Shown here: positions 1-7,776 of the stretch, piece by piece
How the letters are laid out: every line of letters starts with the position of its first letter
How positions within the stretch are numbered: position 1 is the first letter of the stretch
From: Proteiniclasticum sediminis
GTDB lineage: Bacteria; Bacillota; Clostridia; Clostridiales; Clostridiaceae
Direction: 5' to 3'
DNA length: 64,000 bases
Assembly: GCF_018128025.1 (NCBI RefSeq)
Contig: NZ_JAGSCS010000002.1
Location: forward strand, 124,001 to 188,000
Notes under the pieces: model-generated
Told to the model about the DNA's origin: nothing
Databases searched by the model: none
Seen by the model: the letters and a program-made list of their open reading frames with translations, nothing else
Translations under genes and position numbers: made by a program

Positions 1-46
1 ATTTTGAGGATGTAAGATTGCCTCGTTTAGTTCATTTTAAAAGAGA

Positions 47-232
47 GTGTCAGGCCTCAACACCTTTGATCCGAGTTCAGCGGCCATCGTTCAAGGAACC
101 ATCGCCGCTGCTGCGGTCATCAACGAGATCATCGCCGTGGTCATCGCCCAAAAAGCCTTTGAGTGGGCTGGAGAACTGGAGAATCATTCCCCCGATGATA
201 TTCCTTCAGACTGGGTGACCAGTTCCAACTAA
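47..232 (+). CDS. small Ala/Val/Ile-rich hypothetical protein
   Basis: A 61-residue ORF with a GTG start; an in-frame stop lies just upstream (38-40), so it is not the tail of a longer gene. Residues about 10-40 form one hydrophobic, alanine-rich stretch (AAIVQGTIAAAAVINEI and onward), followed by a short polar, acidic tail. This could be a small membrane-associated helix. The ribosome binding site is poor, and an ORF in another frame overlaps it. I do not recognise the family and the coding call is weak. Confidence 0.3.
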   Translation: MSGLNTFDPSSAAIVQGTIAAAAVINEIIAVVIAQKAFEWAGELENHSPDDIPSDWVTSSN

Positions 233-248
233 AGGATATGAGGACCTT

Positions 249-464
249 TTGGAGAGGATCTACGTTGCATTAGCCGGATTTGATCTTTCCTTCGATGAGA
301 AGGAAGTTAACCCCGGAGTTTTCCATTCAGCCCTTGAGGTTTCTTCGGACAAGCCTCAAGGGCTTATTCATGCCTTGAATGGGGAGAATAAGATGAAATG
401 GGGTTTTCCACGAGTGTGGCAAAGCCGTGCATTTCCAGTGAAGATATCTTATACTGAAATATAA
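249..464 (+). CDS. possible small hypothetical protein
   Basis: A 71-residue ORF with a TTG start about 5 bases after a GAGG ribosome-binding-like sequence. It shows no recognisable domain, signal peptide or membrane segment. It sits between another doubtful small ORF and a structured non-coding segment, so it may be a relic or a chance ORF. Nothing in the neighbourhood suggests a function. Confidence 0.25.
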   Translation: MERIYVALAGFDLSFDEKEVNPGVFHSALEVSSDKPQGLIHALNGENKMKWGFPRVWQSRAFPVKISYTEI

Positions 465-506
465 GCAGAAGGGGAATAACCTCGTCCGGGAGAAGATTGG
501 GGGAGT

Positions 507-563
507 GCTCATCGGGTAAGCCTGGGACGCGGTTTCTCGTTAAACCGCTGAAGGGCGATGAGC
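507..563. repeat. nested inverted repeat upstream of the 616 gene
   Basis: Outer arms GCTCATCG (507-514) and CGATGAGC (556-563) are exact complements. Inside them GCGGTTT (529-535) and AAACCGC (542-548) form a second exact hairpin. No T-run follows, so this is not a standard terminator. It lies about 50 bases before the start of the 616 gene and could be a structured leader or a protein-binding site. The role is unknown. Confidence 0.45.
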
Positions 564-615
564 TGCACCGCTAAGAATGGAAACTCCAGCGCTAACCGGG
601 AAAAGGAGAGTAAGT

Positions 616-1137
616 ATGGCAAAGATCAGGAGCATCACGATCAAGGGGTATTCTGGTTATGGTACCGATGACGAAGCCTTTCAGGACATCGTCCGGTTGA
701 CGGCGGATTCGATTTCCTATCACTATCAACCGCAAATCCCCTCAGAGCTTAATCCTGTGCGAAAATGGAAGTATCAAACAAACAGCGCCATTTACAAAAT
801 GAGATTTGATGCTGTGGAAGCGATGATTCCACTCGTCTTGGACAGTGCTAAGCTGGAAAACTGTACCGATATTGGAGGTATTGAGTTTCATCTCATATTT
901 TCCGACAAAACCGAGTTTAAGGAAACTTACTGGGTACCAGGAGAGAGATTTGCGGATTGCTTTCGGCTCATAAAAAGCATGGTTCCCGAATGTGAGTATA
1001 TTCCAGCGGTTCTCTTGACCGAAGAAGACGTTGAAGAAGATGATCAGGAAGAGGATGATAAAGAAGAAGAAGAAGAAGAAGAAGAAGAGTCGTTCAGCGA
1101 ACCGTTAGCGGAAAGTGGAGAGGAGAATTTTGGATGA
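616..1137 (+). CDS. hypothetical protein with polyglutamate-rich tail
   Basis: A 173-residue protein of unrecognised family. I chose ATG 616 over an in-frame ATG at 577 because AAGGAGAG lies just upstream. Residues 1 to about 135 look like a compact soluble domain with no membrane segment or signal peptide. From about residue 138 the sequence becomes almost purely acidic, with long Glu/Asp runs encoded by repeated GAA/GAT codons, a place prone to replication slippage. The stop overlaps the next gene by ATGA, so the two are probably translationally coupled. An acidic tail can mimic nucleic acid or bind cations, but no function can be assigned. Confidence 0.7.
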   Translation: MAKIRSITIKGYSGYGTDDEAFQDIVRLTADSISYHYQPQIPSELNPVRKWKYQTNSAIYKMRFDAVEAMIPLVLDSAKLENCTDIGGIEFHLIFSDKTEFKETYWVPGERFADCFRLIKSMVPECEYIPAVLLTEEDVEEDDQEEDDKEEEEEEEEESFSEPLAESGEENFG

Positions 1138-2051
1138 TTTTTCGAAAAGGAACGGAAAGCGATCTTGTACCGTGGATGGAATTGGTCCGAAAAGTAAGTC
1201 CCGGGTTTCCGGGGTTGGAGACCGAAGAGGCCCTAGCCCAGCATCAGGAGACTGTGCTGAAGTTTATTAAGGGGGGAGCTGGAATTTGCGCAGAGGATAA
1301 CCAGAAAATTATGGGTGTTCTCCTATTTTCCAAATCCCATCAGAAGATCTGCTTCCTGGCCGTGGATCCCGCATACCACAGGCTAGGCGTCGCTTCCCAG
1401 CTACTGGAGATGGCTCTGGGGGAACTGAATCATCGGGAAGACACCACCGTATCCACCTTTAGGGAGGAAGATCCCAAAGGGGAGGCACCTCGAACGCTCT
1501 ATGCCAAGTTTGGATTCAAACCGGAGGAGCTGACGGAGGAGTTTGGCTATCCCAATCAGGTGTTCCGGCTCCCGGGGGAAACCTCTGACCAACAGGGCAA
1601 AGACACGTTTAGGATCCGAAAAGCAATGCTGGAGGATCAGGAGGATGTGGCAAAACTTGCCAGCAGATTATGGCCCCATCACACGCCGGAGGAGTTAGTC
1701 GAAGAATTTGCAGGGCTTCTGGAAAATGAGGAGTGTGCCGTTTTTCTTGCCTTTCAGCAAGGAGTACCCATGGGTTTTGCCCAGTGCCAGCTGCGGCATG
1801 ACTATGTTGAAGGGACAGATTCATCGCCTGTGGGTTATCTCGAGGGGATCTTCGTGGATCCGTCTTTTCAGCGCAGCGGTGTGGCCCAAGCACTCCTTAA
1901 TGCTTGTGAAGCATGGGCGAAAGAGAAAGGGTGTCAGGAGTTTGCCAGCGACTGCGAATGGGGCAATGAGGACAGTCTTGCCTTTCACCTGGCGGTAGGT
2001 TTTACGGAGGCCAATCGAATAATCTGCTTCACCAAAAAGCTGAATCCCTGA
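1134..2051 (+). CDS. tandem GNAT N-acetyltransferase, C-terminal half AAC(6')-like
   Basis: A 305-residue protein with two GNAT domains. Residues 1-150 are a generic GNAT fold with the acetyl-CoA motif FLAVDPAYHRLGVASQLL. Residues 160-305 follow the pattern of chromosomal aminoglycoside 6'-N-acetyltransferases: LWPHHTPEEL, RHDYVEGTDSSPVGYLEG, the CoA loop DPSFQRSGVAQALL, and FASDCEWGNEDSLAFHLAVG. AAC(6') enzymes move acetyl from acetyl-CoA to the 6'-amino group of aminoglycosides. Whether this fusion uses aminoglycosides or another amine is open. It overlaps the 616 gene by 4 bases and is followed by other accessory genes, including an Arr-type domain. Confidence 0.8.
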   Translation: MIFRKGTESDLVPWMELVRKVSPGFPGLETEEALAQHQETVLKFIKGGAGICAEDNQKIMGVLLFSKSHQKICFLAVDPAYHRLGVASQLLEMALGELNHREDTTVSTFREEDPKGEAPRTLYAKFGFKPEELTEEFGYPNQVFRLPGETSDQQGKDTFRIRKAMLEDQEDVAKLASRLWPHHTPEELVEEFAGLLENEECAVFLAFQQGVPMGFAQCQLRHDYVEGTDSSPVGYLEGIFVDPSFQRSGVAQALLNACEAWAKEKGCQEFASDCEWGNEDSLAFHLAVGFTEANRIICFTKKLNP

Positions 2052-2120
2052 AGCTATCGAAGATATCGGCGATCGCTTCAGAATACATCGAAAGAAATCG
2101 AAGAAAGAGAGGAATAAACC

Positions 2121-2471
2121 GTGAATTATGAACGAGTATACAAGATGGCATTTTCCAGCGTGTACCCGCTCCTTGTCCAGAAAGCGGAACGCAAAGGGCG
2201 CACCAAAGCTGAGGTCGACGAAGTGATCTGCTGGCTGACCGGCTATGATGAAGCGGGTCTAAAGGAGCAACTCGAAAAAAATGTGGACTATGAAACATTT
2301 TTCGGGGAAGCACCAAACCTGAATCCCAACACGCATCTCATCACCGGCGTTGTTTGTAAAGTCCGCGTGGAGGACATTGAAGATCCCTTGATGCAGAAGG
2401 TCCGCTGGCTGGACAAACTGGTGGATGAACTGGCCAAGGGGAGGCCCTTGACGAAAATTTTAAGAAGCTGA
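2121..2471 (+). CDS. DUF2200 family protein
   Basis: A 116-residue soluble protein that matches my memory of DUF2200 almost end to end: [32 protein letters not shown], a YETFF-APNLNP segment, and the near-invariant [18 protein letters not shown] close to the C terminus. The start is GTG, preceded by AGAGAGGAAT. The biochemical role of this family is not known to me. It lies between two genes related to antibiotic-modifying enzymes, with gaps of about 60-70 bases, so co-transcription is possible. Confidence 0.85.
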   Translation: MNYERVYKMAFSSVYPLLVQKAERKGRTKAEVDEVICWLTGYDEAGLKEQLEKNVDYETFFGEAPNLNPNTHLITGVVCKVRVEDIEDPLMQKVRWLDKLVDELAKGRPLTKILRS

Positions 2472-2532
2472 AGAGGCTTGGTGGACATCGATTTCCAGGT
2501 TCTACAGGCTTCAATGAGACATGAGGTGAAAA

Positions 2533-3282
2533 ATGAAAAATCAGTTTGATCCCAAGAATAGGATTATTCAAGAACTTCTTCAGGGGATGGCCATGGAAGA
2601 TCAGGGGAAACCTGAGGATGCCCAGGTTCGGTTTCTGGGGGCCTGGAAGAATGCAGAGGATGATTTAGAACGCTTTCTCGCGGCATATTTTGTCGCCAGG
2701 CACCAAAAAACCGTTGAAGAGCGGCTGGCGTGGCTGGAAACCTCGTTGAAGCATGCTCTTAATGTGGATGATGATGCCGTGAAAAGTGCTTTCCCTACGC
2801 TCTATGAGAAGATTGCCCATTGCCATGAGGAGCTGGGGGATGAGGAGAAGGCGAAATGGAGCAGGGAGCAGTCTGCGGCCTACAATGTAGCCCCTTCAGA
2901 CGCGGGTCCTTTTTATCACGGGACAAAGGCTGACTTAAAAATCGGGGATCTGCTCACGCCGAAAAACGAATCCAACTATCAGACTGCGCTCAAAATGAAC
3001 CACGTCTATTTCACCGCTCTTATCCCGGGTGCGGGACTGGCTGCCGCCCTGGCCAAGGGCGAGGGCCGTGAACGGGTTTATGTGGTGGAACCCACGGGGG
3101 ACGTTGAACATGACCCCAATGTCACCGATAAGAAATTCCCAGGCAATCTGACCCGATCTTACCGCTCCGAAAAGCCCTTGAAAATTGTGGGAGAGGTTCA
3201 GGATTGGCGGCATCAGACCACTGAGGACATTCAGAAATGGAAAGAAAAACTCGCTAGCAACAAAGGAGAAATCATCAACTGA
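2533..3282 (+). CDS. arr: rifamycin ADP-ribosyltransferase (Arr) domain fused to N-terminal helical repeat domain
   Basis: A 249-residue protein, about twice the length of a stand-alone Arr. Residues 1-120 are helical and TPR-like (QGMAMEDQGKPEDAQVRFLG). Residues 125-235 match Arr, which inactivates rifamycins by moving ADP-ribose from NAD to the drug: YHGTKADLKIGDLL, NHVYFTA, a GEGRERVYVVEPTG core, DPNVTDKKFPGN and SYRSEKPLKIVGEV. The His of HGT (residue 129), the Tyr of NHVYFT and the Asp of the EHDPN segment correspond to catalytic or binding residues of mycobacterial Arr. Ribosome binding site GAGGTG precedes the ATG. The fused N-terminal domain is the odd part; I have seen similar fusions but know no function for it. 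Confidence 0.82.
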   Translation: MKNQFDPKNRIIQELLQGMAMEDQGKPEDAQVRFLGAWKNAEDDLERFLAAYFVARHQKTVEERLAWLETSLKHALNVDDDAVKSAFPTLYEKIAHCHEELGDEEKAKWSREQSAAYNVAPSDAGPFYHGTKADLKIGDLLTPKNESNYQTALKMNHVYFTALIPGAGLAAALAKGEGRERVYVVEPTGDVEHDPNVTDKKFPGNLTRSYRSEKPLKIVGEVQDWRHQTTEDIQKWKEKLASNKGEIIN

Positions 3283-3389
3283 AGAATGAAATCGTCTGCT
3301 GCAGATAGAAGGGCATTCACTGCGCGGTAGATGGAAGCTGAACAGGACGTTTGAGGTAACATAAAGTAAAATTGAGGTGATTAACGAAT

Positions 3390-3593
3390 ATGGCAATCCT
3401 TGCATTCCTTCTGATTGGATGGATCCTCAGCTGGGTGAAGTTCGAAAACTTGTTTATCCAATCTTTTAAAGAACTGTTCGGAAAGGACGTCACAAAGGCC
3501 AGCTACTATTTCCTGTTTTTGTGTATTGGAATCTTTGGAGAGTTTGTCCTGCTCCTTCAAGGCGCATACTATACCGTCTTCCTGTATCGATAA
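3390..3593 (+). CDS. small two-helix membrane protein
   Basis: A 67-residue ORF with a good ribosome binding site (GAGGTGATT) before its ATG. It contains two hydrophobic segments, residues 2-16 (AILAFLLIGWILSWV) and about 41-63 (YFLFLCIGIFGEFVLLLQ), separated by a short charged loop. It is followed by a clear terminator. Family and function are unknown; it is likely the last gene of the accessory cluster that starts near position 616. Confidence 0.55.
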   Translation: MAILAFLLIGWILSWVKFENLFIQSFKELFGKDVTKASYYFLFLCIGIFGEFVLLLQGAYYTVFLYR

Positions 3594-3632
3594 AGAGATC
3601 CTGGAGGAACGATTTTAGCTTCGTGGAAGGTT

Positions 3633-3675
3633 AGCCCCTGGAAATGCAGATGACCGCAATTTCCAGGGGCTTTTT
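3633..3675 (+). terminator. rho-independent terminator
   Basis: The perfect 13-base arms AGCCCCTGGAAAT and ATTTCCAGGGGCT surround a 13-base loop and are followed by a T-run. It ends the cluster that includes the Arr fusion and the small membrane protein. Confidence 0.85.
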
Positions 3676-3840
3676 AGAAGCGTCCATCTACAGACGTCTG
3701 TTCAGGACTTTTTTGCGTTTGCCCGAGATGAATATGCGATGGACATGACAATCCGCAGAACGATCAAAATGTAAAGAAAAACGGCATGGCATGAATAGCG
3801 AGGGTTCATCATCAGTTATCGATAAGTGCATAAATTATGG

Positions 3841-3846
3841 TATAAT
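3841..3846 (+). promoter_or_regulatory. candidate -10 box TATAAT
   Basis: A perfect TATAAT lies 85 bases before the chosen start of the 3931 gene. No good -35 hexamer is visible at 17 bases, so the promoter call rests on the -10 box alone. If it is used, transcription would begin after an upstream in-frame ATG at 3826, supporting the later start. Confidence 0.35.
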
Positions 3847-3930
3847 GCTTTAAACCTTTTCATGATCTGGGATAAGGATTATGGCGTAGGGGAAGTGGAG
3901 AAATGGAAGGAAAGCGAGGGAACAATACGG

Positions 3931-4353
3931 ATGAAAACCATGCTGAAGCTGATGCAAAATCCAAAGAATGGAATCCCCGAGGAGAAGCTGCCCCGGTTTG
4001 AAGAGATTGTTCAAACCACCAAGGGAGCGGAGTGCGAAGGAAAGTTCATGAAAGCCATGGCGGAGCGCCTGGCGCTGTATACCCAAACCTACGGTAGGAC
4101 CGCAGAGCTTTTGGATGACCACACGGTTCTTGTTACTTTTGCCTGTCATCATGGCTATTACAAGCATGCGCCTAAGGGGAAGTTCCAGTTTCCCGATTCC
4201 GTGGAAACCTACTTTGAACGCTGTGCGGGCGGAAGGCTCTATGAGTACGAGAAGGCCCTGGGCATCAAGCTGAGGATCAAATCCGTGGATACCTCGCCGC
4301 TCAAGGAGAACATCCTCCATCCGGTGAAGTTTATCTTTGAAATTCTGGAATAG
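3931..4353 (+). CDS. conserved-looking hypothetical protein with CHHGYY motif
   Basis: About 140 residues if translation starts at ATG 3931, which is preceded by GAGGGAA; an earlier in-frame ATG at 3826 has no ribosome binding site and overlaps a promoter-like TATAAT. The protein is soluble. It has a striking FACHHGYYKHAPKGKF segment and a later YFERCAGGRLYEYEKALG segment, which together offer two Cys and two to three His that might bind metal or form an active site. I do not recognise the family. A terminator follows directly. Confidence 0.6.
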   Translation: MKTMLKLMQNPKNGIPEEKLPRFEEIVQTTKGAECEGKFMKAMAERLALYTQTYGRTAELLDDHTVLVTFACHHGYYKHAPKGKFQFPDSVETYFERCAGGRLYEYEKALGIKLRIKSVDTSPLKENILHPVKFIFEILE

Positions 4354-4367
4354 AACGGGGAACGAGA

Positions 4368-4415
4368 AGATCCGTAAAGTCTGGGCCAAGGCCTGACTTT
4401 ACGGATCTATTTTTG
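4368..4415 (+). terminator. rho-independent terminator
   Basis: Arms AGATCCGTAAAGTC and GACTTTACGGATCT are perfect complements and are followed by TATTTTTG. It ends the 3931 gene. The hairpin lies between convergent genes and could also stop the regulator transcript coming from the other side. Confidence 0.8.
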
Positions 4416-4485
4416 TGCAAGGTTGAAGAAGGGAAGGACATCTTAGCTCTTTCGGTTTCCCGTATATATTTCTGCATCTCTCCGA

Positions 4486-6270
4486 TTATTTCTGCACCAG
4501 ACGCCATAGGGTGGTGCGGCTGATACCCAGACGCTTGGCCGCTGCCGTCTGATTCCCTTCAGTTTCCTGAATGACCCGTAGGGCAATATCCTGGCTGATC
4601 TCCGCCAAAGTACGGTTCAGGTCCAGGGGAGCGGCTGCATTTTCCGTTTGAGGGGTGAAGGCACCCACATGACGTTCCTTGAGGAAGACCTGATGGACGT
4701 TGTCCGCCGTGATGATCTGGCCGGTGCCCATCACCGAAAGTTCGCCCAGAACCCGCTGGAACTGGGTGTAATTATGGGGCCAGTCATAGTTCTGAAGAAG
4801 AGACAGAGCTTCCGGGTCTGCCCCCAGGATCTGCCGCGGCAGATTAATGTTCATATGGCTGAGACAAAGGTTCAGCAGCGTGGGGATCTGATGGGAAAGC
4901 TGCCTTAAGGGGGGCAGGTAGAGTGAGAGGGAAGAAAGCTTTTCCCGGAAGAGGGCACCTACTTTGGAGATATACTCGTCGGGCTGGCACACGCAGGAAA
5001 TCATCACCCGATTACGCTGGCAGACCTCCATCTCCGTTAAGACGGCGATGAGCTGATACTGCCGCTCCAGAGACAGGACATCCACATTGGCAAAGTAGAG
5101 GGTATTGCCTTCCTCGGCCAAGGGGGAGTTGTGGTGTTCCATGAGGTATGCCCAGCTGCGGTCGTTCAGGAGACTGCAGTTGATGGAGATCAAGGGATTA
5201 TTTCGCTGGGGGCCCTTGATATAGATCATCTGGACGATGGATTCTTTTCCGGTGCCATCTTCCCCCGTGAAGATCACGGGCGCGGGGCTTTGGGTGATTT
5301 GCTCAATTTCCTGCTGAAAACCCTGAAGATTCCCCACAAAACTGAATATACTGTTATAGTATGCTTTCTCCGCTTCCGCCCGGTCGGTGAAGCTGATCCC
5401 CAGCTGGTTGGAAGCCACGGGGAGTTTACGCTCATCGATGAAGAAGGCAGTGTAGTGGGCGGCTCCGCTGGTTAGTCTTCGGATGCGAATGGAGTAGCGC
5501 ATTCCCTTTAAGGAGCGGGTGATTCGCTGGTTCTCCTCCAGCTGATCCTGGGCGAACTCCTGGCGAAGAAGTTCCAAAAGCTCCGGCTTCAGCTCCTCCA
5601 GGGTGGACAAGACAAGATTTCCCTCCTGGTCGAAGACCAGGGTTTGGCTGAGCTGTCCCCGAAGAAGCTCCCGGAAAAAGGCGTTTTCATCCCGCAGGTG
5701 CTGCTGGCTTTCACAAAGGAGAAGGGCCTGATGGAAGGCGTTTCGGATGCTGTCGATACCGGAGGTGATGAGGAAGGAGTTGATTCCCAGCCGTTGGGCC
5801 GTGGTGTTGACGATCACATCGCAGAGAATGGTTTCGCACTGCTGCTCCTGGAGACGGCGCAGGGTCGGCTCCACCGCCTCGATGGTCTCCACCGTGTGGA
5901 TATCGATGTCACACTCGAGAAGATCGCATAGGGGCAGCATCTGGTTTCCGATGTCGGCAAAGGAGATCATGGCCATTTTCTTTTTTAGGCCATTTGCCAG
6001 CTTGATGGCAAAGAGAATGTCATACATGGATATCTCAATCTCAATGACAGGGATAGTGAGCTGCTGGCGAAGCATCTTGGCAGTGGCGCCTCGGGAGATC
6101 ACCACATCGTATTCGCCATGGAAGTTGTTCCGGGCAATAAGCAGTCCCTGTTCCATATCGCCCACGTAGACCGTCAGATCGATTTGGGGATACTCCTTAG
6201 CCAGATTCAGCATTTGGATTTTCATTCCTTCATAGGGCGCAATACCCAATACGCGGATATTATTTTTCAT
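4486..6270 (-). CDS. PrpR-N/AAA/Fis-type transcriptional regulator with degenerate AAA domain
   Basis: A 594-residue regulator. Residues 1-190 form a PrpR-N-like ligand-sensing domain; the centre (about 300-520) is derived from the sigma-54 activator AAA ATPase; the last 50 residues are a Fis-type helix-turn-helix (GNQTAAAKRLGISRTTLWRL). The P-loop GEDGTGKES remains. The GAFTGA loop that touches sigma-54 is gone, Walker B reads NTLYFANVD without its acidic pair, and the usual WPGNVREL segment reads WPHNYTQF. It therefore probably acts on a normal promoter without sigma-54. ATG 6270 is preferred to GTG 6276 because the GTG lies inside the GAGGTG ribosome binding site. It is divergent from the catabolic operon it likely controls, sensing a sugar acid. 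Confidence 0.85.
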   Translation of the reverse strand: MKNNIRVLGIAPYEGMKIQMLNLAKEYPQIDLTVYVGDMEQGLLIARNNFHGEYDVVISRGATAKMLRQQLTIPVIEIEISMYDILFAIKLANGLKKKMAMISFADIGNQMLPLCDLLECDIDIHTVETIEAVEPTLRRLQEQQCETILCDVIVNTTAQRLGINSFLITSGIDSIRNAFHQALLLCESQQHLRDENAFFRELLRGQLSQTLVFDQEGNLVLSTLEELKPELLELLRQEFAQDQLEENQRITRSLKGMRYSIRIRRLTSGAAHYTAFFIDERKLPVASNQLGISFTDRAEAEKAYYNSIFSFVGNLQGFQQEIEQITQSPAPVIFTGEDGTGKESIVQMIYIKGPQRNNPLISINCSLLNDRSWAYLMEHHNSPLAEEGNTLYFANVDVLSLERQYQLIAVLTEMEVCQRNRVMISCVCQPDEYISKVGALFREKLSSLSLYLPPLRQLSHQIPTLLNLCLSHMNINLPRQILGADPEALSLLQNYDWPHNYTQFQRVLGELSVMGTGQIITADNVHQVFLKERHVGAFTPQTENAAAPLDLNRTLAEISQDIALRVIQETEGNQTAAAKRLGISRTTLWRLVQK

Positions 6271-6284
6271 AAGCACCTCAACAA

Positions 6285-6301
6285 TGTTTCATATTTAAAC
6301 A
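6285..6301. promoter_or_regulatory. palindromic operator candidate, copy 1
   Basis: TGTTTCATATTTAAACA is a near-perfect palindrome 15 bases upstream of the regulator start. It shares the pattern GTTTnA-AT-nAAAC with two further copies in the same intergenic region. It probably binds the divergently encoded Fis-type regulator and may also autoregulate it. Confidence 0.6.
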
Positions 6302-6343
6302 CATCATAGCAAAAACTGTAAAGGTTCGCAATAGAAATCATAA

Positions 6344-6360
6344 CGTTTCAAATCTAAACG
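6344..6360. promoter_or_regulatory. palindromic operator candidate, copy 2
   Basis: CGTTTCAAATCTAAACG has arms CGTTT and AAACG, extendable to AACGTTT/AAACGTT. It lies about 20 bases upstream of a candidate -35 box for the catabolic operon, a typical place for an activator site. Confidence 0.6.
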
Positions 6361-6379
6361 TTTTTAATGCAAAAATGAT

Positions 6380-6408
6380 TTGACGATGGGGCAGTACTTT
6401 GGCAAAAT
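6380..6408 (+). promoter_or_regulatory. candidate sigma-70-type promoter of the catabolic operon
   Basis: TTGACG (6380-6385), a 17-base spacer and CAAAAT (6403-6408) resemble a vegetative promoter with a weak -10 box, as expected for an activated promoter. No sigma-54 pattern (TGGCAC-N5-TTGC) was found, in line with the regulator lacking GAFTGA. Confidence 0.45.
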
Positions 6409-6481
6409 GGAGAAGAAATGAAAATGAAAAGGATAACAAAAACGAAGGATAAGCAGAAGAGGGAAACAACCCTCCAAAACT

Positions 6482-6496
6482 GTTTCATAATGAAAC
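6482..6496. promoter_or_regulatory. palindromic operator candidate, copy 3
   Basis: GTTTCATAATGAAAC is a perfect palindrome with a 1-base centre. It lies 16 bases before the kinase start codon, downstream of the candidate promoter, where binding would block transcription or translation, or allow looping to copies 1 and 2. Confidence 0.6.
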
Positions 6497-6512
6497 GGAG
6501 TAAGGTGGACGT

Positions 6513-7772
6513 ATGGTAAAACTATTGATTATCGCGGATGACTTCACCGGAGCCCTGGACACGGGGGTGCAGTTTGCAGCCAAAGGGGCCCAAACCCTGG
6601 TGGTCACCGATCTGAACTATGACTTCCATACCGAGGAACATCCGGTGGATGTTCTGGTGATGGTGGCCGAAACCCGTCATCTCTCTCCCCGTAAGGCCTA
6701 CGAGATGGTGTACAACACCGCTAAGCGAGCCGTTGAAGCGGGCGTTCGGTATCTCTACAAAAAAACAGACTCGGCGCTGCGGGGAAACATCGGCAGTGAA
6801 CTCACCGCCCTCATGGATGCTGCAGAAGTGGATACTCTGCCGTTTATCCCCGCCTTTCCCAAAATCAACCGCATCACCCAGGAAGGGATCCACTACATTG
6901 ACGGGATACCGGTGGCCCAGAGTGTCTTTGGGCAAGATCCCTTTGAACCGATCCTCTATTCCGCCGTGGCTGAGCTCCTTGCCCAGCAGACGCCCGTGCC
7001 CATTGTCCTTCATTCAAGAAGGGAGAAGGGGAAGAAGCTTCCGCCAGGGATACAGGTTTTCGACGCGGAAACCGATGCGGATCTTGAGGATATTTCCAAA
7101 GAACTGGGTCCCCAGGGACTGCGTTTCAGTGCCGGATGTGCCGGATTCGCTACAGTGCTGGCGGAACTTCTGGATTTAACAGGACCGGCTCCCCAGATGC
7201 CCAAGTTTGTTGAACCGCTCTTCATCGCCTGCGGCAGTGTCAACCCTGTGACGATCTTGCAGATGAATACCGCAGAAAAAGCGGGGTTTCCCCGGGTGAA
7301 CTTAAATCCGGTGCAGAAGCTGGAGCGAACCTGGGTGGACAGCGAAGCTGCCGATGAGGCCATTCGGCAATGGATGGTGCAAGTTAAGGAAAGTCAGCGC
7401 TTCATCCTCGATGTTAATGATCCGGAAGGGACAGAAGATACAGCGGACTATGTCCGTGCCCATGAACTGACCAGCGAAGAGCTGCGGGTTAAGATTTCCA
7501 ATAACCTGGCTGCCCTCATGAAGAAACTCCTGGACAGCGGACTGAAGGCTACGCTTCTTTGCACGGGGGGAGACACCCTCATGGCGCTTATGCAAGCCAT
7601 GGAGGTCACCGCCCTGAAACCCCTGGAGGAAATGGCCACCGGTGTCGTCGCGACGACCTTTGACTATCGCGGGAACACCTATCACATGATCTCGAAATCC
7701 GGCGGCATTGGCGAGGAAAATCTCCTCATTGAACTGGCAAAACAGCTCTCATCAAAAGCATATTGGAGGTAA
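6513..7772 (+). CDS. four-carbon acid sugar kinase (DUF1537 family)
   Basis: A 419-residue protein of the DUF1537/OtnK-DtnK type, which phosphorylates D-threonate, D-erythronate or related 3-deoxy/4-carbon acids at O4 with ATP. Visible family marks are the N-terminal IADDFTGALDTGVQFA, the KKTDSALRGNIGSEL segment, IPAFPKINRITQEGIHY, and the C-terminal nucleotide-binding LLCTGGDTLMALMQ with KSGGIGEENLL. It is the first gene of the operon and is preceded by GGAG-rich sequence and operator copy 3. Together with the PdxA2 homologue downstream it suggests kinase-then-dehydrogenase processing of a C4 sugar acid. The exact substrate cannot be read from the sequence. Confidence 0.88.
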   Translation: MVKLLIIADDFTGALDTGVQFAAKGAQTLVVTDLNYDFHTEEHPVDVLVMVAETRHLSPRKAYEMVYNTAKRAVEAGVRYLYKKTDSALRGNIGSELTALMDAAEVDTLPFIPAFPKINRITQEGIHYIDGIPVAQSVFGQDPFEPILYSAVAELLAQQTPVPIVLHSRREKGKKLPPGIQVFDAETDADLEDISKELGPQGLRFSAGCAGFATVLAELLDLTGPAPQMPKFVEPLFIACGSVNPVTILQMNTAEKAGFPRVNLNPVQKLERTWVDSEAADEAIRQWMVQVKESQRFILDVNDPEGTEDTADYVRAHELTSEELRVKISNNLAALMKKLLDSGLKATLLCTGGDTLMALMQAMEVTALKPLEEMATGVVATTFDYRGNTYHMISKSGGIGEENLLIELAKQLSSKAYWR

Positions 7773-7776
7773 TAAT

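Noticed and set aside
47-232. Bacteriocin-like peptide
   Set aside because: No double-glycine leader, no Cys pattern and no export or immunity genes nearby.
6361-6512. Sigma-54 promoter for the catabolic operon
   Set aside because: No TGGCAC-N5-TTGC pattern was found, and the regulator lacks GAFTGA.
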